From contig JANQJW010000091.1 of NCBI GenBank assembly GCA_028281445.1, positions 22,112-86,111 on the forward strand: DNA of 64,000 nt. The letters run 5' to 3'. The stretch is from Planctomycetota bacterium. GTDB lineage: Bacteria; Planctomycetota; PLA2; JAEUHO01. Each line of letters begins with the position of its first letter. Position 1 is the first letter of the stretch. Both the position numbers and the translations under genes were made by a program. Positions 53,899 through 61,138 of the stretch are shown here, in pieces. The notes beneath the pieces are model-generated. The model was not told where the DNA came from. It saw only the letters and a list, made by a program, of their open reading frames with translations, and did no database searches.

Positions 53899-55326
53899 TT
53901 AGTTGTCTTCGAGGTGTGCGCCCCAGCCCGGCACCTTCGGCACGCACTTGGGTCGCGGCACCTTGCCGTCGTAGCAGCAGTCCCCGCCCTTCTCCTTGCC
54001 GCCGGCGGCCTCCTCCAAGCGCTCGAGCTCCTTCGGCGGGACGACGATCTTCAGGTCCGTCGTCTTGCGCACGATGTGCGGCGTAAGGATGAAGATCAGC
54101 TCGGTCTTCTGCTTCGTCTCCTTGGTGCGCGTGAAGAGATCGCCGAGCAGGGGGATGTCGGAGAACAACGGTGTCTTGGCCTTCTCGGTCGTGCTCTGGT
54201 TCGTGTAGAGCCCGCCGATCACGAGCGTCTCGCCGTCGCCCAACGTGACCTCCGTCTGCGCGCTGCGCAGCGTCTGGATGGGAGCAAACGTGCCGCCCGG
54301 GCGCGTGGCAGCCAGCGCAGCGGCTCCCCGCACCTCCGGCTTGATCTGGAGCGTAACGAAGGCCTCGCCGATGTGGTTCGGCGTCACCTCCAGCGTCACG
54401 CCCGTCTTGACGCTGCTCTGGCGGAACTGCTCGTTGTTGCGGTCGGCGAAGTTGAGCGAGACGATCGGCGTGTCTTCGACGGTCGTCACCGTTGCCTTGA
54501 CGCCCTGGGTCGCAATGATGGAAGGCTTGGAGAGCACCTCCGCCTTGCCGTTGATCTGCAGCGCCTGGTAGTTGAGGTTGAACAGGCCGAACTTGTCGAG
54601 TTGCTCGCCGACGAAGCCGAAGCTCGCCTGCGATCCCTGGAACGGGAAGCCGGGCGGGAACAACGAGCGGGTAAACGACGGCGGGTTGAGATTCGCCTGA
54701 GCACCGCGGAAGAACGTCTCCGGCCCGAGGCCCTGGAAGTTGCGGTCGTGGATGTAGTCGAGCCCGAACTCGAAGTTCGAGTCGTAGGTGACCTCCACCA
54801 CGCGGGCCTCGATGAAGACCTGGGGCTTGGCGACGTCGAAGTAGGCGATCGCGTCGAGGATCATGAAGACCGAGTCCTCATCTCCCTCGATCACGATCTG
54901 GTTCTTGTTGCCCTGGATCGTGCGCAGCTCCTTGACCCCTGGCAGCTTGTTGAAGCCCATGCCCTCGACGGCCTTGATGATGTCGGCCGGCGCGCCGAAG
55001 TTCGTCCGGTAGAAGTAGATGAGCGTGCCGTCGTCCTTGACGATTGCCGTCTCGTTGATGAAGTCGAGGGGCGGCGCCGTCTCCTCCTCGACGTTGGGGT
55101 CCGCGTCCGGGGCCTTGCCGTTCTTGGCCGCGCCCGGAGCGGGCTTGGCGGGCACCTTGGGCGCCGGCGGCTTGGGTGCGTCCTTCTTCGGCGCCGGCTT
55201 GGGTGCGGGCTTCGGGACCGGCTTCTTGTCGTCGGCGCACACCGGCGCCGCGGGCAGCCAGCAGGCAGCCAAGACCACCAACACCCAGCGAATCACCAAA
55301 CCCCGTGTGTGTGTCGCGTACTGCAA
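53899..55326 (-). CDS. Secretin (type II/IV-pilus GspD/PilQ family), short form
   Basis: An outer-membrane secretin of about 475 residues. After a signal segment (VIRWVLVVLAACWLPAAPVC) and a Lys/Pro/Ala linker comes one N-domain (GAPADIIKAVEGMG, LRTIQGNKNQIVIEG). The C-domain follows with QVFIEARVVEVTYDSNFEFG, KPSIIATQGVKATVTTVEDT, and VTLGDGETLVIGGLYTN, FSDIPLLGDLFTRT, ELIFILTPHIV. It has fewer N-domains than typical GspD. The tail has a Cys-rich KGGDCCYDGKVPRPKCVP. TTG 55326 is chosen because GGAGG (55337-55341) lies ten bases upstream; GTG 55296 is the alternative. No other T2SS/T4P gene is adjacent. Confidence 0.85.
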   Translation of the reverse strand: MQYATHTRGLVIRWVLVVLAACWLPAAPVCADDKKPVPKPAPKPAPKKDAPKPPAPKVPAKPAPGAAKNGKAPDADPNVEEETAPPLDFINETAIVKDDGTLIYFYRTNFGAPADIIKAVEGMGFNKLPGVKELRTIQGNKNQIVIEGDEDSVFMILDAIAYFDVAKPQVFIEARVVEVTYDSNFEFGLDYIHDRNFQGLGPETFFRGAQANLNPPSFTRSLFPPGFPFQGSQASFGFVGEQLDKFGLFNLNYQALQINGKAEVLSKPSIIATQGVKATVTTVEDTPIVSLNFADRNNEQFRQSSVKTGVTLEVTPNHIGEAFVTLQIKPEVRGAAALAATRPGGTFAPIQTLRSAQTEVTLGDGETLVIGGLYTNQSTTEKAKTPLFSDIPLLGDLFTRTKETKQKTELIFILTPHIVRKTTDLKIVVPPKELERLEEAAGGKEKGGDCCYDGKVPRPKCVPKVPGWGAHLEDN

Positions 55327-55654
55327 GGCGCATCTCCCTCCGTGAAGACACCTCGGAAGAACGAATGGCGCGCCATTCGGGCCCATGCAGAGGGCAGGCC
55401 CAGTTCATGGGGAGCGGGCGTTGGCATCGGTGCCGCTTCGTCACCGGATGGTCTCGGGATTCGGCCACGATTCGCCAGCGAGACCCGGTGGCCGATACAC
55501 GCCGAGCCGCCGTGCCCATTTCCCTGCGCCCGGGCGCGCTTCTGCCGACCCACCGGGCAGGCTGGAACACCGCAGTGCAGGGGCTACAATCCGGCCCCCC
55601 TTGGGAGGAGCTCGCCTCGTTCCGGTCATCGGTCCGACGGCGACGGAGGTTTCC
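55327..55654. promoter_or_regulatory. Divergent intergenic region of the secretin and membrane-protein genes
   Basis: These 328 bases hold no gene. They contain the secretin SD (55337-55341), an 18-base perfect palindrome (55362-55379), a weak -10-like TACAAT at 55585-55590 with a poor -35 (CTGGAA 55562-55567) reading rightwards, and GGAGG at 55645-55649 five bases before ATG 55655. The rest shows nothing I can name. Confidence 0.5.
55362..55379. promoter_or_regulatory. 18-base perfect palindrome upstream of the secretin gene
   Basis: CGAATGGCGCGCCATTCG reads identically on both strands, 36 bases before the secretin start codon. Its size and position suit a dimeric repressor operator, but no neighbouring regulator gene is visible. 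Confidence 0.4.
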
Positions 55655-57064
55655 ATGCCGGATCAGCCGTACGACCACGGTCTTCTGCCCCGCACGTACT
55701 TCCGCGCGCCGCGGGTGCCCTTCGACGTCCGGGCCCTGGCTCTGGCGGTGCTGGGCTTCCTCGTCTACTACATCGGCGGCAAGCTCATCAGTGGGATCAT
55801 GGCACCCGAGGGCGAGGGCGGCTCCTACGACGTGCCGGGTGCGTTCCTCGCCTGGGCGTTCCAGCTCTTCGGCGGACTCCCCTACATCGGGGACCAGATT
55901 GCGAACCTGCTCCAGAACGCACTTCGCATCGACCCGGGCGCCGGCGACTACGGTTTCTGGGACTACCTGATCGGAGGCATCTGGTTCCTCGGCGTGTGGG
56001 CGTTCTTCGGCCAGGGCATTCACCGCATCACGACGCTGCGCATCGCGCGCGACGAAGGCATGCCGATCACCGACGCGCTGAAGTTCTCGGCGAAGAACTG
56101 GCCGACCGTCGCGCTCGCGCCTGTGATCATCGGCCTGACGATCGGCATCTTCTGGCTGTGCAACCTCCTGGCCGGTCTCGTGACGTCCCTCGGCTTCCTG
56201 GGCGGCATCCTCGCCGTCGTGCTGTACCCGCTGGCCTTCGTGAGCACGCTGCTCATGCTGTTGATCGGCCTCGGCGGCATCTTCGGCATGCCGCTGATCG
56301 GCGCAGCCGCGGCCTGGGAGTGCAACGGGAGCCTGGACGCGATCAGCCGCGCGTTCTCCTACCTCTTCGCGCGTCCGCTGCAGTTCTTCTGGAACTTCTT
56401 CCTGATCTTCCTGTTCACCGGCGTGATCATCCTGGTGGGCAGCTGGTTCACCTTCACGTTCGCGAAGTCGCTCGACTCCGGCGTCGTAAACGACACGCTC
56501 CACGTGACCATCGATCCGCCGGTCAAGAGCCTGGATGAGGACTCCGACTTCGCGAATCTGTCGGACAGCGCCCGCGAGCTCTACGACAAGCTCGAGAACG
56601 CGGACCTCGTCGATCCGAACCTCGTCATGAACCGCAGCCCCGACGCGCCGCTGATGGCGCCGCCGGTCATGGACATCGGGGCGGTCGGCAAGACGCCGTG
56701 GGCGTTCAAGCTCAATGCTCTGGTCCTGTGGGCACTGCTCAATCTCGTGTGGCTGGGCGTGTCCGGCTATGCGATCTACTGGCTCGTAGGCGCCTCGACC
56801 TCGGTCTACGCGGATCTCCGCGCCGACGTAGACGGCACCGAAGAGGACGAGGTCTACATCGAGGAAGAGGACCGCGAGCTCGACGAGCTGGCCGAAGGCG
56901 GCCCGGCCGTCGAAAGTGCTGCTGCCGCGGCGCCCGCACCGGAGCCGGCGCCCGAGCCCGAGGCCTCCTCCGAGCCCGCACCGGAACCCGAACCCGAGAG
57001 CGAGCCCGAGGCAGAAGCCGACGACGCCTCGGACGACGGCGAAGAGAAGAAGGACGAGGGCTAA
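55655..57064 (+). CDS. Polytopic membrane protein with acidic Glu/Pro/Ala tail
   Basis: A 469-residue protein with about six hydrophobic segments between residues 25 and 400 (for example LALAVLGFLVYYIGGKLI, VALAPVIIGLTIGIFWLCNL, FFWNFFLIFLFTGVIILVG and LVLWALLNLVWLGVSGYAIY), then ~110 acidic residues ending in repeated EPAPEPE units and a Lys-rich end. GGAGG lies five bases before ATG 55655. No transporter motif recognised. It precedes the secreted HEAT/VWA gene by 64 bases; both may serve the envelope. Confidence 0.65.
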   Translation: MPDQPYDHGLLPRTYFRAPRVPFDVRALALAVLGFLVYYIGGKLISGIMAPEGEGGSYDVPGAFLAWAFQLFGGLPYIGDQIANLLQNALRIDPGAGDYGFWDYLIGGIWFLGVWAFFGQGIHRITTLRIARDEGMPITDALKFSAKNWPTVALAPVIIGLTIGIFWLCNLLAGLVTSLGFLGGILAVVLYPLAFVSTLLMLLIGLGGIFGMPLIGAAAAWECNGSLDAISRAFSYLFARPLQFFWNFFLIFLFTGVIILVGSWFTFTFAKSLDSGVVNDTLHVTIDPPVKSLDEDSDFANLSDSARELYDKLENADLVDPNLVMNRSPDAPLMAPPVMDIGAVGKTPWAFKLNALVLWALLNLVWLGVSGYAIYWLVGASTSVYADLRADVDGTEEDEVYIEEEDRELDELAEGGPAVESAAAAAPAPEPAPEPEASSEPAPEPEPESEPEAEADDASDDGEEKKDEG

Positions 57065-57128
57065 CGCCCGCTCGACACCGCGCCTTCGCTAGCTGTACGC
57101 TGGACCTTCAACCGATGGGTCCGTCGTA

Positions 57129-58934
57129 ATGAAGCTACGTACTTTGCTCGCGTGGGCGCTCTGCGCCCTGCTTCTGCTTCCTGCAGCCGGCGCTGACGCT
57201 GCGGCCGAGAACTGGTCCGAGCTGCTGAAGGACTTCAAGACGAAGTGGAAGGACCAGTTCAAGGGGCGCTGGAACCTCAAGCCTCTGCCTCCCGACCCGG
57301 CAGACAACCGCGGCGAAGACCCCGAGAAGAAGCAGCGCGAGGGGGAGAGCGACAAGGACTACAAGGAGCGGATGAAGGAGCTCCGCCGCCAGCGCCAGAA
57401 GAAGGCGCGCAAGGAGCAGCGGGACCACCGCATCGACAAGGTCGAGCGGCAGATGAAGAAGCGCAGCAGGGTGCTCGCCATCCTCGGCACGTCCGCTGAC
57501 GGGCGCGCGGTCAAGGAGCTGCTGGGCGCACACAAGAAGCAGCTGCGCTACCTCAAGGAGAAGCGCAAGGAGTGGGAAGAACGTGACGAGGACATCCGCA
57601 AGCGGTTACCCCAGATGACCGCTGCGCTTGAGCTTGCGCAGAAGAGCGCGGCCCCCGATGGGACGTACCGTGTTTCCGTGGGCGTGAAGAAGTTCTTCGA
57701 GAAGGAGAAACCCGCAGTCGAGCAGCTCTACTACATGCTCACGCTCGAGGGGCGGGTCAGCGAGCTGATCCGCAAGAACATGGCCCAGGTCATGAACGCG
57801 ATCCAAGACAAGGAGCGCGACAAGGCGCTCAAGGCCGTCGTGAAGGCCGCCGGCAAGGGCGCGGACGCCGAACAGCGGGAGTTCATCCGCGTGCTCGGCT
57901 ACATGAAGGGTGACGACGTCACCGAGGTCCTCGTGAAGTTCGCGAACGACGTCCAGCCGCTCGTGATCACCGCAGCGCTCGAGGCCTTGGGACGACAGAA
58001 CTCGCCGGGCGCGATGGAGGTCCTGAAGGCACGCCTGAAGGACCCGCGCTGGCAGATCCGTGCGGCCGCCGTGGAGGGTCTGGGCTTCTACCGCGACGCC
58101 AAGGCCGTCGAGTTGCTGCTGGATCACCTCGAGAAAGCGGACGGCGTGGTGCAGCGCCACTACTTCGCGGCGCTCGCGCGCCTCTTCGGGAAATCGCCCG
58201 GAACCAACGTCACGGACTTCCGCAAGCACTGGAACGAGAAGAAAGCGGAGATCGAGAAGGCCTGGGCGGAGAGCCCCACCGACGGCCCCGTGAAGGTGCC
58301 GCCGCCGCCGGTCATGGTGAAGGGCAAGAGCGACGGCTACGGCTTCTACGGCATCAAGACCGAAAGCAAGCACATCATCTTCGTCGTGGACGTCTCCGGC
58401 TCCATGGGCCCGGAGCACGGCGGCGTGAACAAGGAGGGGCTATCGCGCCTCCAGGTCCTCAAGAAGCAGCTCAAGCAGGCGATCAACCAGCTCACGGCGA
58501 CGGAGAGCGATGAGCGCGGCGTTGCCAGCTTCAACATCGTCACGTACCACGCGGATGTCGTCGTCTACAAGCCCGGCAAGATGGTGCCTGCGACCAAGAA
58601 GAACAAGGAGAAGGCCATCGAGTGGATCGAAGAGCTCAAGGCCGACGGCGCGACCAACATCTATGACGCGCTGGAGCAGGCGTTCCTGATCATCGACACG
58701 CGCAAGGCCAAGAAGCAGTACGAGAAGGGCGCGGACACGATCTTCCTCATGACGGACGGACAGCCCAACCGCGGCAAGATCGTGGACACGGAGCTGATTC
58801 GCCAGGAGGTCCGGAAGCTCAATCGCGACCGCAAGTTCACGATCCACACGATCGGCGTCGGCAAGGACCACGAGGTCGAGTTCCTGAAGGGACTTGCGGC
58901 GGAGAACGCAGGGGAGTACCTGGCGAAGGAGTAG
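57129..58934 (+). CDS. Secreted coiled-coil/HEAT protein with von Willebrand factor A domain
   Basis: A 601-residue protein with a signal peptide (LLAWALCALLLLPAAGADA). A highly charged coiled-coil region (residues ~55-150, rich in KKR and EK) is followed by HEAT-like repeats (VLKARLKDPRWQIRAAAVEG). A FRKHWNEKK motif then leads into a VWA domain with an intact MIDAS: DVSGSMGP (D421, S423, S425), GATNIYDAL, and MTDGQPNRG. Same architecture, in miniature, as the 24358-27129 product. The stop codon TAG is part of a hairpin-repeat copy, so the gene may have been trimmed or capped by the insertion. Confidence 0.8.
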   Translation: MKLRTLLAWALCALLLLPAAGADAAAENWSELLKDFKTKWKDQFKGRWNLKPLPPDPADNRGEDPEKKQREGESDKDYKERMKELRRQRQKKARKEQRDHRIDKVERQMKKRSRVLAILGTSADGRAVKELLGAHKKQLRYLKEKRKEWEERDEDIRKRLPQMTAALELAQKSAAPDGTYRVSVGVKKFFEKEKPAVEQLYYMLTLEGRVSELIRKNMAQVMNAIQDKERDKALKAVVKAAGKGADAEQREFIRVLGYMKGDDVTEVLVKFANDVQPLVITAALEALGRQNSPGAMEVLKARLKDPRWQIRAAAVEGLGFYRDAKAVELLLDHLEKADGVVQRHYFAALARLFGKSPGTNVTDFRKHWNEKKAEIEKAWAESPTDGPVKVPPPPVMVKGKSDGYGFYGIKTESKHIIFVVDVSGSMGPEHGGVNKEGLSRLQVLKKQLKQAINQLTATESDERGVASFNIVTYHADVVVYKPGKMVPATKKNKEKAIEWIEELKADGATNIYDALEQAFLIIDTRKAKKQYEKGADTIFLMTDGQPNRGKIVDTELIRQEVRKLNRDRKFTIHTIGVGKDHEVEFLKGLAAENAGEYLAKE

Positions 58935-59098
58935 GGGCGACCCTTGTTTCGTTGCGGCGCAGGGGATCCCTGTAGGGGCGGGCCTTGTGCCCGCCCGCGA
59001 GCCTGAATCGACGCGGGCGCCCACGAGGGGCGCCCGGACAGGGATCCACGTGATTCGATGAACACGTCGTGGGGCGACCACAAGGGTCGCCCCTACAC
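58931..59098. repeat. Cluster of hairpin repeats between convergent genes
   Basis: Four related units: a half copy GTAGGGGCGACCCTTGT (58931-58947) that contains the VWA gene's stop; CTGTAG plus GGGCGGGC-CTTGT-GCCCGCCC (58970-58996); CGGGCGCCC-ACGAG-GGGCGCCCG (59014-59036); and GGGGCGACC-ACAAG-GGTCGCCCC plus CTACAC (59071-59098). The second and third are flanked by a nine-base inverted repeat (GGATCCCTG 58964-58972, CAGGGATCC 59039-59047). Stems differ but remain complementary; loop and flank are conserved. Confidence 0.85.
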
Positions 59099-59099
59099 G

Positions 59100-59136
59100 A
59101 AGACCGAGCTGTTCCCTACAGGAACAACTCGGTCTT
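59100..59136 (-). terminator. Inverted repeat spanning the sigma-gene stop codon
   Basis: A 16-base inverted repeat with one mismatch (AAGACCGAGCTGTTCC 59100-59115; GGAACAACTCGGTCTT 59121-59136) with loop CTACA, which contains the TAG stop of the sigma factor gene. No U-run follows on the minus strand. It could end transcription of the sigma gene or simply be a product of the adjacent repeat cluster. Confidence 0.45.
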
Positions 59137-59892
59137 CTTGCTCGCGTGCAGCTCGCGCAGTCGCTTGATCACCTTGCTGTGGATCTGGCAGACGCGGCTC
59201 TCCGTGAGGCGCAGCATCGCGGCGATCTCGCGCATCGAGAGACCCTCGTAGTAGTAGTACTGCACCACGATGCGCTCCTTGCGATTCAGGTTCTTGAAGA
59301 ACAGATCGCGGACATCGCGGCACTGTTGGGCCTTGCGCGGCGCGTCGGCGGACTCCTTGTCGCCGATGAGGTCGATCATGCGACCGCCGTCACCGTCATC
59401 GCCGCCGGACTCGTCCGTGAGCGAGAGGACCGACGTGGGCGTCGCTTCCTTGCGAAGGGCCTGGTACTCCTCCATCGTCATGTCGAAGGCGTTGGCCATT
59501 TCCGGGTCGGTCGGTTCGCGACCGAGCTCGGCGTAGAGCTTGCGAAGGGTCTTGTCGACGAGGTTCGTGCGGAGACGCACGAGGCGCGGCACCCAGTCGT
59601 TCGTGCGCAGATTGTCGAGGATCGCGCCGCGAATACGTGCGGTGCAGTAGGTCTTGAACTGGATTCCGCGCGAGATGTCGAAGCGGTCGATGGCCTCGAT
59701 CAGGCCGAACGTACCCATGCTGATGAGGTCGTCGACGTCGACGCTGGCCGGCAGCGTGGTGACCATGCGTTCTGCGAGGTACTTCACGAGGGGGAAGTAG
59801 GCCTCGACGATCTTCTGCTTGGTCTCGGGCGACTTGGTCTTCGCGTAGTCGTCCCAAAGATGCCTGAAATCAGCGTCGCGAATCTTGCGCAT
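59116..59892 (-). CDS. RNA polymerase sigma factor, FliA/WhiG (sigma-28-like) family
   Basis: A 258-residue alternative sigma factor. Region 2: LWDDYAKTKSPETKQKIVEA, DDLISMGTFGLIEAIDRFDI and GIQFKTYCTARIRGAILDNL. Region 3: WVPRLVRLRTNLVDKTLRKL. Region 4: RIVVQYYYYEGLSMREIAAM then TESRVCQIHSKVIKRLRELH. The order and the FKTYxxxRIRGAI segment place it in the FliA/WhiG group rather than RpoD or ECF. Start ATG 59892 with GGAG eight bases upstream. Its 5' leader carries a cyclic-di-GMP-I riboswitch, so expression should depend on c-di-GMP. No flagellar gene is nearby; target genes unknown. Confidence 0.92.
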   Translation of the reverse strand: MRKIRDADFRHLWDDYAKTKSPETKQKIVEAYFPLVKYLAERMVTTLPASVDVDDLISMGTFGLIEAIDRFDISRGIQFKTYCTARIRGAILDNLRTNDWVPRLVRLRTNLVDKTLRKLYAELGREPTDPEMANAFDMTMEEYQALRKEATPTSVLSLTDESGGDDGDGGRMIDLIGDKESADAPRKAQQCRDVRDLFFKNLNRKERIVVQYYYYEGLSMREIAAMLRLTESRVCQIHSKVIKRLRELHASKKTELFL

Positions 59893-59899
59893 ACGAATG

Positions 59900-60004
59900 T
59901 CTCCGTCTCTTCTCGGCGCGCCTTCCGCGCGCCGCCGCCCTAGCGGGCGTTTGCCTGTCACAGTCGGACCGCAATGAAGGAGACGGAGAGGACCGCAAGG
60001 TCCG
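59900..60004 (-). promoter_or_regulatory. Expression platform between riboswitch and sigma gene: SD/anti-SD pairing
   Basis: The segment containing the SD (GAGACGGAGA on the minus strand, 59900-59909) is perfectly complementary to TCTCCGTCTC at 59980-59989. The anti-SD abuts a small hairpin (GGACC-loop-GGTCC, 59990-60003). A competing pairing joins 59999-60004 with 59965-59970 and would leave the anti-SD in a loop. An 8-bp GC hairpin (CGGCGCGC/GCGCGCCG) sits near 59915-59935. No U-rich terminator is seen, so control of translation is more likely than of termination. The mechanism is inferred. Confidence 0.55.
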
Positions 60005-60018
60005 CTCCCCACCACATC

Positions 60019-60118
60019 CCATGGCTTGGCAACTGGCTACCTCCGCACGCTCACTACGCGAAGAGGCCCTTTAGCTTTGCGCCCCCGGCTCACACCGGGT
60101 TTGCCCTTTCATCCACGG
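60019..60118 (-). ncRNA. Cyclic-di-GMP-I (GEMM-I) riboswitch aptamer
   Basis: The minus strand matches the class consensus in order. P1 is CCGTGG paired with CCATGG (one G-U). Then comes AGGGCAAACC and a stem CCCGGT-GTGA-GCCGGG with a GNRA tetraloop. The core GGCGCAAAGC and a GGGCCT receptor strand follow, then a variable arm, and finally GGTAGCCAGTTGCC. Spacing between these blocks is as in known members. It lies 127 bases before the start codon of the FliA/WhiG-family sigma gene on the same strand, so the ligand c-di-GMP should control that gene. Confidence 0.94.
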
Positions 60119-60309
60119 TCGCTGACTTGGGGGGGAAAGATCAAAGACGCGTCAACCCACGCGTCGCCACATCTCACGAGCCGTTCGAAGTGGTACTTCG
60201 GACAGTACCCCAGCGCATGAAGCTGGCAACCGGTGTCGAAAAAAATAACGCTCAAGTGCCACGACCCGCAACGAACCGGGCTTTGCGCGTGAATCGGCGG
60301 TTCATCGAG
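60119..60309. promoter_or_regulatory. Upstream region of the riboswitch-controlled sigma gene
   Basis: No coding signal. It contains a perfect inverted repeat GACGCGT-CAACCC-ACGCGTC (60146-60165) about 28 bases upstream of P1. It also has a hairpin GGTACT/AGTACC (60192-60209) and an A/T-poor background broken by an A-run near 60240. The promoter for the leader RNA must lie here, but I see no convincing -35/-10, sigma-54 or sigma-28 element. Confidence 0.4.
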
Positions 60310-61122
60310 CTACAGATCGGCGTACCACTCCGGCCTTCGTTCAGCGAACAGGTCATTCCCGGAAGGCGCCTGTTTGTCTCGCGAGCGCACGGTCTCGAGC
60401 GCCGCTTCGACGAACGCTTCGCCCGCCTCCGGCGCGTCGGCCAGGGGCTTCCCGTCGGGCCCCGCGATGCGACTGAGGCCCGTGAACGTGAGCGCCTTGC
60501 GTGGCTCGCGATGCTCGGTGCCGAAGCGGTTGGCAGTCACCGTGTAGACGCGATTCTCGAGCGCGCGCACGAGCATTGCCTGCTGGCACCATCCGGGCAG
60601 CACGAGGTTGCTCGGGTGCGCGATGACGTCGGCGCCGTTCAACGCGAGGACGCGCGCGGCCTCGGGATAGATCCAGTCGAAGCAGATCATCGTGCCGACG
60701 CGAAGGCCCTTGTGCTCGTGCACGGGAAACGGTCCGTCCCCCGGATCGAAGCACTCGCGCTCGAAGCCGAAGAGATGGATCTTTCGGTAGCTGCCCAGCG
60801 GCTGCCCGTTCGCGACGATCGCGGCGGCGTTGAAGAGCCGGTCGCCGTCGCGCTCGGCGTAACCCGCGACGATCATCCCGCCCGTCTGCGCGCTCCAGGC
60901 GAGCAAGCGCTGCGTCGTCTCGCCGTCGGGGAAGGGCTCCGCCAGGGACTGGGCCTCGTCGCGGTCGCGGAAGCTGTACCCCGTGTTGAAGAGCTCGGGC
61001 AGCACCAGCAGGTCGAACGTCCGCCCCTGGATCGCCGCCTCGACGCCGTCCAGGTTCCCGGGTACGTCGCCGAAGGCAGGCGCCATCTGCAGGCCGGCAA
61101 TGCTGTGCGTCGCGTCGGTCAC
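60310..61122 (-). CDS. Carbon-nitrogen hydrolase (nitrilase superfamily)
   Basis: A 270-residue amidase-type enzyme with the Glu-Lys-Cys triad: LLVLPELFNTGY (Glu), YRKIHLFGFE (Lys) and GTMICFDWIYPEAARVL (Cys). ALENRVYTVTANRFG is the usual fourth motif. Likely hydrolyses a small amide or omega-amide; the substrate is not evident. GTG 61122 is chosen because a longer frame would run into the next gene. Last gene of the ECF sigma operon; 16 bases from the gene before it. Confidence 0.85.
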   Translation of the reverse strand: MTDATHSIAGLQMAPAFGDVPGNLDGVEAAIQGRTFDLLVLPELFNTGYSFRDRDEAQSLAEPFPDGETTQRLLAWSAQTGGMIVAGYAERDGDRLFNAAAIVANGQPLGSYRKIHLFGFERECFDPGDGPFPVHEHKGLRVGTMICFDWIYPEAARVLALNGADVIAHPSNLVLPGWCQQAMLVRALENRVYTVTANRFGTEHREPRKALTFTGLSRIAGPDGKPLADAPEAGEAFVEAALETVRSRDKQAPSGNDLFAERRPEWYADL

Positions 61123-61138
61123 GCCGCAAGAGTACCTG

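Noticed and set aside
60230..60260. TGGCAC near 60250 (minus strand) as a sigma-54 promoter for the sigma gene
   Set aside because: No TTGC at the correct -12 spacing; the following bases are TTGAGCGTTA.
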